Shown: positions 11,840 to 24,439, counted from the first letter of the stretch. The stretch is DNA of 64,000 nt from Micromussa lordhowensis (GCA_964020085.1 OZ026605.1:3968901-4032900), one strand, 5' to 3'. Notes: generated by a model not told the origin, from the sequence alone. Translations and numbers: made by a program.

Positions 11840-12783
11840 CATAAGCCCCTACAAGACATATGTCGACGACATTTACCTCCAGTGAGGATATGGCTGACCA
11901 ATTCCACTCTATAATGAACAATCTGCACCCCAGATTGAAGTTTGAAATCTAGAAACCAGAAACTACACCAAGTGGCCACTCACTATCACTACTTGATTTC
12001 AAAGTAACCATCTCCAAAGACGGCAAAAGCTCTTTTGAATTTACAAAAAAGCAGCAAAGAAACCAATATTCGTTCACCACCAATCAGCGATTCCGAAAAA
12101 ATCAAAGATAAACTTCATTCGTAATGAGCGAAAGCGTATCGAAGATAAATGCTCTACAAACGATAGCCAGGAAGCATCAAAACAGTTTTGACGACGTCCT
12201 CCGTCTCAATGGGTATCCTGAAAGCATTATAGACCAAACTAAGCACTCCCAAAACCACCAGAAAAACCCTCGACCTCTCAACACCGAATGGTCGTACCTG
12301 AAGACCCCATATTTCTCCGAACGTCTAAACTACAGAATCACAAAAATTTTCCTTAAAGAGGGCATACCAGTACGGGTCGCACACAAATCATATACTCTCA
12401 GTCGAGCTATCTCCCACAACAACAAGGAACGGATATGCACGAGGGCCAACTGCCCTATTTCCGGCACCAAATTGTGCTTAACACGCGATGCTGTTTACCA
12501 AATCACCTGTAGCAACTGCAACCAACATTACATCGGGAGCACTACACGCTTTATCCACGATCGTATGAGAAAACACCTGAACAATGATAACTCCTCCGTG
12601 ACGAGAAACACCTCTCTAAGTGCCAAAACAATGTCTACAAAGGCATCGAAATCAAGAGTATTGTACTAGAAAACGACCCCGCAAATCTACGCCTATTCGA
12701 AGCGTTTTACATACGAAAGTACAAACCTACCATCAACTCCCGAGAGGAATGCAGCGAATTCGTGGACCTTTTATTCTAAAATT
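11840..12783 (+). pseudogene. Penelope-like retroelement remnant: end of reverse transcriptase plus GIY-YIG endonuclease
   Basis: The reverse transcriptase active-site motif YVDDIY is readable at 11859. After a frameshift, DQFHSIMNNLHPRLKF and LLDFKVTISKDGKSSFEF follow, the usual thumb-side sequence of this class. A third frame (12124-12669) gives KTPYFSERLNYRI, a Cys pair (TCSNCNQ) and HYIGSTTR, typical of the GIY-YIG endonuclease. After one more shift near 12620, EAFYIRKYKPTIN carries the conserved glutamate, with a stop at about 12777. At least three frameshifts and several stops make it inactive. It lies in the mucin intron, transcribed in the same direction. It is not a host gene. Confidence 0.85.
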
Positions 12784-13141
12784 ATCTAGCATATCTAGAA
12801 CCTTCTTTTCTTTTTTTTGTTTCGACACTCGTTCATTAGATCATATCACTCGTTTTTATTCATATTTATACCTCATTATTCATCTCAGGCATTTTACCCC
12901 CGCATTCCTTCGCTTTTCACACATTTTTATTTTACATCTGTATCTAAGCCCTACTCGGAATATTTTTTCTTATCCCTGATGATGCCGTAGATCGGAGAAA
13001 GCTTGGACTTTAAACGTTTTTAACGATTTTAACATCAATTTCACAGTAGTGTAAGGCCTCAATTGAATCTTTAACTATTTCATTAAATTAACTTAATTTA
13101 CACTTAACCAATTGTTAAAATTGTCTCTTTATATCTTATAG

Positions 13142-16100
13142 GGCAAGTAACATCAAGTTCAATCAGTGTATTGTCTTCTGTTCCATCAACAACCAAGACA
13201 TTAGTGACACAGTCAGTGTCCAAACAATCAGTCAGTGTAGCAGCACCAAGCTCTTTGTCGCTTACACAGCTCCCAAGTACGGCTTTTGTAACAATATTTA
13301 CAACCCCAACATTTGATGCAACCACTGTCGTGTCTTCGGTTCCGTCAGAGGAATCAAGGAACTTTTCGTCGACGATATCAACAACAAGTTGTGTGTGTAC
13401 CTCACAATCTCAAACTAGAACACTGGTCACCGTACCCATTGACGTAACACCAAATCCGTCAAGCGTCCTGACTTCAGTTTCATCATCATCTCAAGTATCA
13501 GCAAATGTTTCTTCTTCACTATTGAAACAATCAGCAACGAGTTGTGTGTGTGTTTCACAATCACAAAGTACCTCAAGTACGACAGCATTCCTTAACGTAA
13601 CACCAAATTCCTCCGTTTCATCATCATCTAAAGTATCAGCGAATGCTTCATCCTCGATATCGAAGCAATCAGCAACAGATTCTGTGGCTATCTCACTATC
13701 ACAGAGTACGGCCAGTGCGACAGCATTCAATCTCGTAACATCAGATTCCTTAAGTGTCCCGCCTTCTGTTTCATCGTCATTTGAGGTATTAACTAGTGTT
13801 TCCTCTTTGATATCGAGGCCATCACGAATACGTTTTGTGACAAGCTCGCTATCACAAACTACGGCAAATGCGACCGCATCCCTTGGCTTAAAACCAAATT
13901 CAACCAGTATCCCGCCTTCTGTTTCATCATCACCTGAGGTATCAGTGAATGCTTCATATTCGATATCGACACCACCATCAACAACAAGGTCTTTTGCTCT
14001 CTCACTATCGCAAAGTAAGGCTAGTGCCACAGCATCCCTTGGCGTAACACCAAATTCAACCAGTATCCTGCCTTCTGTTTCATCATCACCTGAGGTATCA
14101 GTGAATGCTTCATATTCGATATCGACACCACCATCAACAACAAGGTCTTTTCCTCTCTCACTATCGCAAAGTAAGGCTAGTGCCACAGCATCCCTTGGCG
14201 TAACACCAAATTCAACCAGTATCCTTCCTTCTGTTTCATCATCACCTGAGGTATCAGTGAATGCTTCATATTCGATACCGACGCCATCAGCAACAAGTTC
14301 AGTCACAATCTCACTGCTATCAGCATCCCTTGGCTTAAAAACAAATTCGACCAGTATCTCGCCTTCAGTTTCATCATCACCTGAGGTATCAGCGAATGTT
14401 TCGTCTTCGAAATCGACACCACCATCAACAACTTCTTTTGCTCTCTCACTATCGCAAAGTAAGGCTAGTGCCACAGCATCCCTTGGCTTAAAACCAAATT
14501 CGACCAGTATCCTGCCTTCTGTTTCATCATCATCTCAGGTATCAGGGAATGTTTCATATTCGATATCGACGACATCAGCAACAAGTTCAGTCACAATCTC
14601 GCTATCACAAACTACAACAAGTGTCACAGCATCCCTTGGGGTAACATCAAATTTGACCAGCATCCTGCCCTCTGCTTCATCATCACCTGAGGTATCAGGG
14701 AATGTTTCATCTTCGATATCGACACCGCCATCAACAACAAGTTCTTTTGCTATCTCACTGTCACAAAGTACGGCGAATGTCACTGCATCCCTTGGCTTAA
14801 AACCAAATTCGATCACTGTCCTGCCTTCTGTCTCATCATCATCCAAGGTGTCGGTGAATGTTTCATCTTCGATATCGACGCCATCAGCAACAAGTTCTTT
14901 TGCTATCTCACTATCGCAAAGTAAGGCAACACAAACTACAACAAGTGCCACAACATCCCTTGGCATAACACGAAATTCAACCAGTATTCCGCCTTCTGTT
15001 TCATCATCGCCTGAGGTATCAACGAATGTTTCACATTCGATATCGACGCCATCAGCAACAAGTTCAGTCACAATGTCACTATCACAAACTACAACAAGCG
15101 CCACAGCATCCCTTGGCATCACATCAAATTCGACCAGTATCCTGCCTTCTGTTTCATCATCACCAGAGGTATCAGGGAATGTTTCATCTTCGATATCGAC
15201 ACCACCAGCAACAACAAGTGCTTTTGCTCTCTCGCTATCGCAAAGTAAGGCTAGTGCCACAGCTTCCCTTGGCTTAAAACCAAATTCGACCAGTTTCCCG
15301 CCTTCCGTTTCATCATCATCTGAGGTATCAGCAAATGTTTCATATTCGATATCGACGTCATCAGCAACAAGTTCAGTCACAATCTCACTATCACAAACTA
15401 CAACAAGTGCCACAGCATCACTTGGCGTAACATCAAATTTCACCAGTATCCTGCCCTATGCTTCCTCATCACCTGAGGTATCAGGGAATGTTTCATCTTC
15501 GATGTCGACGCCTTCAGCAACAAGTTCTTTTGCTATCTCAGTATCACAAAGTAAGGCCAGTGCGACAGCATCCCTTGGCGTAACACCAGATTCGACCAGT
15601 ATCAGGCCTTCTGTTTCATCATCGTCTCAGGTATCAGCGAATGTTTCAAATTCGATATCGACGCCATCAGCATCTTCATCTTCGATATCGAAACAATCAG
15701 TAACAAGTTGTGTGTGTGTTTCTGAATCCCAAACTACGATCCTTGTACCTGTATCTGATGGCTTTATACCAACTTTGGCAAGTGTCCTGCCTTCACTTCT
15801 ATCATCTTCACTTACATCATATTCATCATCCTCTAAGATATTAGCGAGATTTTCGACTTTGACAGCGACACCAAGTACGGCAAGTCCAACAGCATCCGTT
15901 GGCGTAACGCTAAATTTAACCAACATCTTGACTTCAGTTTCATCGTCATCTGAGGCATTACCGAATGTTTCATATTCGATATCGAAACAATCAGTAACAA
16001 GTTGTGTCTGTACTCCACAATCCCAAAGTACGATCAGTGCGCCAGCTTCCGTTGGCCTAACGTCAGATTCGTCAAGTGTCCCGCCTCTTGTTACATCAGC

Positions 16101-19100
16101 AACAAGTTCTTTTGCTGTCTCATTATCACAAAGTACGGCCAGTTTGACAGCATCCCTTGGCGTAACACCAAATTCGTCCAGTGTGGCGCTTTCTGTTTCA
16201 TCACCAGCAGTATCAGCGAATGTTTCATCTTTGATATCTTTGTCATCAGCAACAAGTTCTTTTGCTGTCTCATTAACACAAAGTACGGCCAGTTTGACAG
16301 CATCCCTTGGCGTAACACCAAATTCGTCCAGCGTGGTGCTTTCTGTTTCATCACCAGCGGTATCAGGGAATGTTTCATCTTTGATATCTTTGCCATCAGC
16401 AACAAGTTCTTTTGCTATCTCACTATCGCAAAGTACAGCAAGTGCGATAGCATCCTTTGGCATAACACCAAATTCGTCCAGCGTGGTGCTTTCTGTCTCA
16501 TCACCAGCAGTATCAGCGAATGTTTCATCTTTGATATCTGCGCCATCAGCAACAAGTTCTTTTGCTATCTCACAATCACAAAGTACAGCAAGTGTGACAG
16601 CATCCCTTGGCGTAACAGCAAATTCGACCAGTATCAGGCCTTCTGTTTCTTCATTATCTCAGGTATCAGCGAATGTTTCATATTCGATATCGACGCCATC
16701 AGCATCTTCATCTTCGATATCGAAACAATCAGTAACCAGTTGTGTGTGTGTTTCTGAATCCCAAACTACGATCCTTGTACCTGAATCTGATGGCTTTACA
16801 CCAACTTTGGCAAGTGTCCTGCCTTCACTTCTATCATCTTCACTTACATCATATTCATCATCCTCTGAGATATTAGCGAGATTTTCGACTTTGACAGCGA
16901 CACCAAGTACGGCAAGTCCAACAGCATCCGTTGGCGTAACGCTAAATTTAACCAACATCTTGACTTCAGTTTCATCGTCATCTGAGGCATTACCGAATGT
17001 TTCATATTCGATATCGAAACAATCAGTAACAAGTTGTGTCTGTACTCCACAATCCCAAAGTACGATCAGTGCGCCAGCTTCCGTTGGCCTAACGTCAGAT
17101 TCGTCAAGTGTCCTGCCTCTTGTTACATCAGCAACAAGTTCTTTTGCTGTCTCATTATCACAAAGTACGGCCAGTTTGACAGCATCCCTTGGCGTAACAC
17201 CAAATTCGTCCAGCGTGGTGCTTTCTGTTTCATCAGCAGCAGTATCAGCAAATGTTTCATCTTTGATATCTGCGCCATCCGTAACAAGTTCTTTTGCTAT
17301 TTCACAATCACAAAGTACAGCAAGTGCGACAGCATCCCTTGGCGTAACACCAAATTCGTCCAGCGTGGTGCTTTCTGTTTCATCACCAGCAGTATCAGCG
17401 AATGTTTCATCTTTGATATCTTTGCCATTAGCAACAAGTTCTTTTGCTATCTCACTATCGCAAAGTACAGCAAGTGCGATAGCATCCCTTGAGATAACAC
17501 CAAATTCGTCCAGCGTGGTGCTTTCTGTTTCATCACCAGCAGTATCAGCGAATGTTTCATCTTTGATATCTGCGCCATCAGCAACAAGTTCTTTTGGTAT
17601 TTCACAATCACAAAGTACAGCAACTTCGACAACATCCCTTGGCATAACACCAAATTCGTCCAGCGTGGTGCTTTCTGTTTCATCACCAGCAGTATCAGCG
17701 AATGTTTCATCTTTGATATCTGCGCCATCAGCAACAAGTTCTTTTGCTATCTCTGTATCACAAAGTAAGGCACGTGCGACAGCATCCCTTGGCGTAACAC
17801 CAAATTCAACCAGTTTCCTGCCTTCTGTTTCATCGTCATCTGAGGTGTCTCTGAATGTTTCATCTTCGATATCTTTACCATCAGCAACAAGTTCTTTTGC
17901 TATCTCACAATCGCAAAGTACAGCACCTTCGTCAGCATCCCTTGGCATAACACCAAATTCGTCCAGCGTGGTGCTTTCTGTTTCATCACCAGCGGTATCA
18001 GCGAATGTTTCATCTTTGATATCTTTGCCATCAGCAACAAGTTCTTTTGCTATCTCTGTATCACAAAGTACTGCCAGTTTGACAGCATCCCTTGGCGTAA
18101 CACCAAATTTGTCCAGTGTGGTGCTTTCTGTTTCATCACCAGCAGTATCAGCGAATGTTTCATCTTTGATATCTTTGCCATCAGCAACAAGTTCTTTTGC
18201 TATCTCACTATCGCAAAGTAAGGCTAGTGCCACAGCATCCCTTGGCTTAAAGCCAAATTCAACCAGTATCCTGCCTTCTGTTTCATTATCATCATCTGAC
18301 GTATTGGCGAATGTTTCATCCTTAATATCGGCGCTATCACAAAGTACGATTAATGAGACAGCATCTATTAGCGTAGCACCAATTTCGACCACTGTCCTGC
18401 CTCCTGTTTCATTATCATCTAAGGCATCAGCGAATGTTTCATCGTCGATATCGGCGCCATCAGCAATAAGTTCTTTTGCTGTCTCACTATCACAAAGTAC
18501 AGTGAGCGCGACAGCATCGGTTAGCGCCACACCAAATTCGACCAGTGTCCTGCCTTCTGTTTCATCATTTTCTGAAGCAATAGCAAGTGTTTCATCTTTA
18601 ATATCGACTCCATCAGCAACAAGTCTTGTGGCTATCTCGCTATCACAAAGTACAGTGAGTGCAACAGCATCCGATGGCGTAACACCAAATTTGACCAGTG
18701 TCCTGCCCTCTATTTCATCTTCATCTGCGATATTAATGAGTGTTTCCTCTTTGATATCGAGAAAATCGGCAACAAGCTCTTTGGCCGTTATACCATCACA
18801 AAGTACGGCAAGTGCCACAGCATCCAATGTCGTCACACGAGATTCGTCCAGTGTGTTGCCTTCTATTTTATCATCATTTAAAGTATTAGTGAGTGTTTCC
18901 ACTTCGACGTTGAGAAAATCAGCAACAAGTTCTGTGGCTATCTCACTATCCCAAAGTACGATTAATGCGACAATATCTATTGGCGTAGCACCAATTTCGA
19001 CCACTGTCCTGCCTTCTGTTTCATTATCATCTGAGGTGTCAGCGAACGTTTCATCTTCGATGTCTGCGCCATCAGCAACAAGTTCTTTTGCTATCTCACT

Positions 19101-20856
19101 ATCGCAAAGTACGGCAAGTGCCACAGCCTCCGTTGGCGTAACACCAAATTCGACCAGTGTCCTGCCTTCTGTTTCATCATCATCTAAACTATTGGCAAAT
19201 GTTTCATCTTTAATATCGAGGCCATTAGCAACAAGTTCTGTGTCAATCTTGCTATCACAAATTACAGTGAGTGCAACAGCATCGGATGGCGTAACACCAA
19301 GTTCGACCAGTGTCTTGTCCTTTGTTTCACCTTCGTCTGCGATATTAATGAGTGTTTCCTCTTTGATATTAACAAAATCAGCAACAAGCTCTTTGGCCAT
19401 CATACCATCACTATCACAAAGTACGGCAAGGTCCACATCATCCGTTGGGGTCACATCAGATTCCTCCAGTGTGTTTCCTTCTATTTTATCATCATCTGAA
19501 GTATCAGTGCCTGTTTCCACTTCGACATTGAGAGAATCGGCAACAAGTTCTGTGGCAATCTCGCCATCCCAAACAGGTACGGTCAGTGGGACAGCATCCG
19601 TCGTTATCGTAACACCAGGTTCTTCCAGTATCCCTCCTTCTGTTTCATCAAGTTCTCTTCCTATTTTACAATCCCAAAGTACGACCACTTCTTTAACAGG
19701 AGATTCAACAAGTGTACATTTTGTTGTTTCATCGTTATCTGAAGCATCACCAAGCGTTTCTACCCCGTCCACTATTTCATCGTCTAAGGAACTTGTGAGT
19801 GTGTCATTTTCTATACTGGAACCATCAAGGAGTGTAGAATCAACAAGTTCTTCGGCTTTGTCTTCTAGCTCAACGCAAGCTTTAAGTAGTATACTGTTTA
19901 CTACATCATCTTTGTCAAGGGAAACTGTCAGCTTTTCAGCTAGTGTGTCGCCAAAGCCGTCCACTGTGAAAGAGACATTACTTGCTTCGTCTACAGTAAT
20001 AATCCCTACTACTCCAGATCCAGGAACGATGAAGAGATTTATAGTTAACATGACTATAAAAAATCGAGTTTATGACAGAAATTTTGAAGACAAAGAAAGC
20101 ACTAAATTCAAAACATTTTCAAAAGAAGTCGAAGATTCTGTTAAAACAGCCCTTCAAGAGGTTGAAGGCTTTGTCTACTCTAACGTGGAACGATTTAGTG
20201 AAGGTAACAATATTGACTGCCAAATGACAGTCTTCGTAAAGAAAACGTTTTCTGTTACGGAAGAAAAGATTCGAGGAGCACTAAGAAGCAAAATAGGTGA
20301 CTTGGAGATAACAAATGTAATTGTTGTGGACACAGAGAAATCATCGACCTTGGCACCTACGGAACCACCCACTTCAGAGGAAGAGATTGTTTTTGAAGTA
20401 ACTGTTACAATACCAGATGAAACCTTTACAGAAGAGCTCAGTGACACCACGAGCCCAAAATTCCAGGAGTTGGCTGAGCAGTTAACTACGATACTGACTG
20501 CCATCTTTAAAGATAAAGTTACAAAGTTTCTTCGCATAGAGATCACTAGCTTCAGCCGGGGCAGTATTATATGCAAATTTAATATTGTCACAGAGCAAGG
20601 TTCTACTACATCAGAGGAGGACATAGGAGACGTATTGACCGAGGCAACCAATAATGATGAGACAGGGAGTTTCACTTTTACTAACATTACGGTTAAGAAA
20701 AAGGTGGCCTCTGAAGAGCCACGGACTGGAGATAAAGAGACAACGTTCCCCGATTGGGTAATTGTTGTGATTGCTGTACTGGCAGTAGTGGTGTTGCTTA
20801 TAATCCTCATGATTTATTTGGTAAGAGACTCTTATTTTACTAGGGGCTTCGTATAA
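13142..20856 (+). CDS. Giant membrane-tethered mucin-like protein with two SEA domains
   Basis: One exon stays open from the acceptor at 13141 to a stop at 20856 (2,561 residues from the first internal Met, 13171). Residues ~1-2280 are Ser/Thr-rich: ~40-45 degenerate copies of a ~51-residue unit, like VSSSPEVSANVSSSIS plus ATSSFAISLSQSTASATASL, rich in O-glycosylation candidates. Six scattered units carry SCVC(V/T)xxSQ. Two SEA-type domains follow, at about 2287-2390 and 2404-2505. The second has GSIICKF at Gly2464-Ser2465, matching the GSxxx autocleavage site; the first lacks it. A membrane helix lies at about 2529-2551 (WVIVVIAVLAVVVLLIILM). A strong donor, TTTG|GTAAGA, sits at 20820, right after the helix, so the cytoplasmic tail may lie on a further exon; otherwise the tail is RDSYFTRGFV. 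The signal peptide is probably the exon at 7756. Likely an epithelial or mucus-layer glycoprotein; function is inferred. Confidence 0.85.
15590..17272 (+). repeat. Higher-order duplication inside the mucin repeat, period 1,032 bp
   Basis: The block from about 15590 to 16240 recurs at about 16622 to 17272 with only scattered differences. For example, acgccatcagcatcttcatc is at 15661 and 16693. The offset is 1,032 bp, or 344 codons, so the frame is kept. Both copies carry the rarer SCVCVSESQ and ATPSTASPTASVGVT segments, showing that several 51-residue units were duplicated together recently. Confidence 0.85.
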
Positions 20857-21018
20857 GGAGAAAACTGATCATGCTTACGCCACGGAATTAGATGAGAAAT
20901 CCCCTTGAATGCAATTGAATGAATGCCGCACCCCTTTCCTCCCTATCCTATCCCCTTGAGGAATGGCATACCGTTAGAGGGGGTGGGTGGGGTGGAAAAG
21001 ATCAGCAAGTTTTCAAGT
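20857..21018. other. 3' flank of the mucin exon
   Basis: Either intron or 3' UTR depending on whether the donor at 20820 is used. No other signal is visible. Confidence 0.4.
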
Positions 21019-21165
21019 AATATATCAAACACGAGCGACAGTGTTTCATCGGGATATCCAAACACCGAGAAGAGAGTTGAAAATACGACGCGCAGCGGAG
21101 TATTTTTGACGAAATTCGAGGTGTTTGGATAGCCGATGAAACGCTGTCTCGAGTGCTTGATATAT
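21019..21165. repeat. Foldback element
   Basis: The arms atatatcaaacacgagcgac and gtctcgagtgcttgatatat, and gtttcatcgggatatccaaa with tttggatagccgatgaaac, are inverted around a centre near 21090. Overlapping open frames on both strands come from this symmetry. Confidence 0.85.
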
Positions 21166-22854
21166 CTTCTCAATCGAAGCAAAAACTAAGGAGAAAATCG
21201 AGAGGTAAAATCGTCAAAATCTATGCTAATTAAGACCGGGTACCAAAACCTCCTTCACGGTTGTGATTTTCTTTGTTTTAGCTTGATGAATTATTAATGA
21301 GTTTGAGAAGACTTTTGCAATGATTTGTAAATAAGCGAAACCTGTATCTGTGATTTCGTCTCGGTGGACGGCGAACGCTTCTCTTAACTCACCGAAGAGT
21401 TAAATAACTATTTACTTACCAGAGTCGCTGGATGAGTCTTTTCTCAGTATATATGATGTAGTTCTGCCATGTACGGGTCATTCTTTTATTACCCAAAATT
21501 ACATTTAACATTCTATTTTTTTCTCACAATATCAACACATTGCTCTACAGACAGGTGGTAGGAAAAGAGAAAATTATGAATTCTCTGTGAAGAAAATAAC
21601 GTCCTGTTGCATAAGCATACAACGTACATAACAAAAAATAAACATAGCATTTAGGAATGTCAATTTATTTTCTGTAGATTTGTAGAAGACGCCGAATCCA
21701 TCACCAATCTTTGGACTTTTTGGACCCATACACAAACTATGGTATTGCATTAGAGGATTTTCACGAAAGAAAGCTGACCGTAAGCGAACCGGGAAACGTG
21801 GAAAACGGAATAAAGTAGAAGGTAACAATAAGTTTTTGTCAAGCTCTTTTCCGACTCACTTTGTAGCAGTGGGAATGGAAAATGATGTACAGTCTATCAA
21901 TCAATATTCAGTAGATAAGGTCACCAACATTTAGTCTAGTGTACCATCCAGCTCTGATGGACACTTAAAAGTCTGACGAGATTTGCTACATCATGGATTG
22001 CCATTCATTGGAGGTCGAAGCACACAGGTCGCAGGTATCCGAATCAGTTCCGTTGCACTGATCTCATATAAGGTGGGAGTGGATGCATCTCTCGTGCATT
22101 GTAGGTTAATTTTTATGAAAAGGGAGGAACAAAAGTTCAAACTGACTGCATTTTAGATTGTTTGAAACCTGCAAGAGATAATAAGGGAAAAAACACTCAA
22201 GGAAGTGACGCCTTGATGATCCTTCTAGTATCTCGCCTGATTTTTGGATCAAACCGTCACACAACACCTTATTTCCAACAATTTATTTATTTTTTCTCTC
22301 ATTTCAGGTGGTATAAGAATGTTACCCATCAAGAAATACAAGTTTATATTCCATATGAAAATAAAACGAGAACTGAATAATCAAGTCATTGCACAGTAAT
22401 GTAAAGACTGCTAGATAACATATGTATTACATAAACATAATTTGATGTACATGCGTTTTTATTTCATAAGGAAACGAAACAGATGTGAAATGTTTATGCC
22501 CAGGGGTCTATACGAATGGATACACATTTTGCCTTAAATTGCCAACCTGAAGAGAGGCAATAATTGGAACAATTTTATGGAAAAAGAATTTATTTTGGTT
22601 CGTACGTGAAATCGTGCTGACATGTTACATATAACCCATAATGAGAAACCTCGTCTTTTGTTATCTAAGGTATCATATAAAAGTTATTTTTGATACGTAC
22701 GCAGATTTTTATGGATTTTTTATGGTTTGAATTTTACTGTTCCGTACAATTTCTCGAGAAGTGCAATAACATTGAGTATTTAAAGTAACTGAACATAAAA
22801 AATATACCATACATCCAAGTATTACACAAACATTATAAACAATTGTTGGATGCA
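21166..22854. other. No confident gene; one possible exon start at 22308
   Basis: A strong acceptor (ctctcatttcag) ends at 22307. The frame GIRMLPIKKYKF or WYKNVTHQEIQ that follows is open for 23-30 codons, but neither fits the phase-0 donor at 20820; in phase 0 a stop comes after two codons. I therefore do not assign it to the mucin gene. Confidence 0.35.
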
Positions 22855-23383
22855 ATTTTTGTGATATTCGGAATAATCATACAATTTCCTCGATTGTGAT
22901 TGGTTTAAAAAACTCCTATTTTCCACTAATTCACTTGGACAGTTTGTTATCGGACAGTTTGTTATCGGACAGTTCAATAAGCCAATCACATTCAAAGTTG
23001 TAGTTTAAATCAATCAATCTCAATTTCAGAGTGACATAAAACAATTTACTTCTCCTTTGTCAGTATTTGAATGCAAATTTTCCATTTCTTTCATAACTTG
23101 GCTATTCTTCTTTTCTCGGAAATTGTAATTTTTATGATTAATTGGTAATAAGACTTTGTCCAATTCGGTCTGTAATCATACTCGTGATGAACAAATCGGA
23201 CTCCCGCTGCGCGGTCGTCCGATTTTGTTATCACTTGTATGATTACAGACCGAATTGGACTCCACTCAGTCATATTACCATTACTAATTAAGGTCTTGGT
23301 AAATGTTATCAGCCGAAGCGGAAGGCTGAGGCTGATAACACTTACTGAGACCTTGATTATTCCGGATATCACAAAAACCGAAT
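22855..23383. repeat. Composite nested foldback element
   Basis: The outer ends ttttgtgatattcgg and ccggatatcacaaaaa are inverted. Inside, gtccaattcggtctgtaatc (23158) pairs with gattacagaccgaattggac (23242), and aaggtcttggtaaatgttatcagcc pairs with ggctgataacacttactgagacctt (~23290-23355). It looks like one large element with hairpins inside. Open frames on both strands here are shadows of the symmetry. Confidence 0.75.
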
Positions 23384-23689
23384 CTAATAGTTGTTTTATT
23401 ATACATTGTTTTAAAGAAAATAAGGACAAACGAAGAAGCGATTTAAGAAGCGGTTCGACCATCCATGCCATTGCTCTTGGAAATCATGCATTACGTGCGC
23501 AACCTACAGGTTATTCACTAATTTGCTAGCAGATTCGTGAATAATCTCTAGGTTGCACTGTTCCCCAGAATGAACTGCGGGCTTATGGCCAATGAGAAGA
23601 CAGATGGTGGCTACAATTTATAATAAAAGCGCCTATTGCAAGATCATAGTCCAGCTAAAACTACAAAATAATAAATCAAACCGTCTTAT

Positions 23690-24230
23690 TATTTGTTTAT
23701 TCCGCTGTGTAAAGAATATTACATTTGTCCGTGCTCTATGAAAGTATACAAAACGGAAAACACTACTTTCAAGCTAGGTGTACAAAGTTTACAATATTGT
23801 TTGTTCTCTTTATAACGTAAGAATCATTTCATAAAATAGGTGTTAATTTTAATACATACAATACAATTTAAACACAAAATATAATCCTGGACCGTATGTA
23901 GGAATCACTCAGGAAGTTAAAAGAGGAGTCAAGGACTCGTGTTGGAAAAAACAACTGAACACTTTTGGTAATATCCTCACGAACATGCTCTTTATAACAG
24001 TGCAAGGACGATTTCTTTCAGTAAATTAAGTATGTGTTGCCATAAGTTAGTAGAGAAATGATTTATGTATGTTTTGCCATAAGGTAGTAAAGAAATGATT
24101 TATGTATGTTTCGCCATAAGGTAGTAAATAAATTATTTATGTAAACGTTTTGAGCTATTTTTAGACAAGTGCAGAGCTTTATCACACTGCAATCCAGAAA
24201 CTGTTCGAAGAAAAGCTCGTCCTGTATTAG
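23690..24230. repeat. Segmental tandem duplication, copy 1 (undisturbed)
   Basis: It shares ttatttgtttat-ccgctgtg, tttgtccgtgct, acaaaacg, aatcctcacg and gaagaaaagctcgtcct with 24612-25905 in the same order. This copy lacks the three insertions seen in copy 2 but has its own 37-bp repeat expansion. Non-coding as far as I can see. Confidence 0.75.
24028..24140. repeat. 37-bp tandem repeat, 3 copies
   Basis: Three successive units begin gtatgt(g/t)ttgccataag and end aatgatttat or aattatttat. The matching place in copy 2 of the surrounding duplication has a single unit, so the array grew after the duplication. Confidence 0.85.
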
Positions 24231-24439
24231 CTTTTAGTAAATTCTCAGCTCCGACTATTGCATTTCTAGCTTTTTGATTGGCTAATAAACTCCGACTATG
24301 AGCCAATAGTCGGAGTTTCACGTCATATGGAAAACAGTGCGCCAAGTTTAAAAATTTTCCGCACGAAGTTTTCAACTTCAGCCCTCTATAATGGACGAAA
24401 TAAAAATCGGCGGCAAAACCCGGTTTGAGAATATACTAA

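Noticed and set aside
12124..12669. Host gene of 181 codons
   Set aside because: Its content is the C-terminal GIY-YIG part of a Penelope-like element with shifts on either side.
16659..20051. 1,130-codon minus-strand open frame (and smaller ones at 13491, 14535, 15627)
   Set aside because: Shadow of the mucin repeat on the other strand; no start context, domain, signal peptide or membrane helix, while the plus strand has acceptor, SEA domains and helix.
22308..22380. Tail exon of the mucin gene
   Set aside because: The two open frames after the acceptor do not fit the phase-0 donor at 20820; in phase 0 a stop follows two codons.
23091..23529. Overlapping 126- and 96-codon frames on opposite strands
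   Set aside because: Both lie over a large inverted repeat, whose symmetry makes both strands open.
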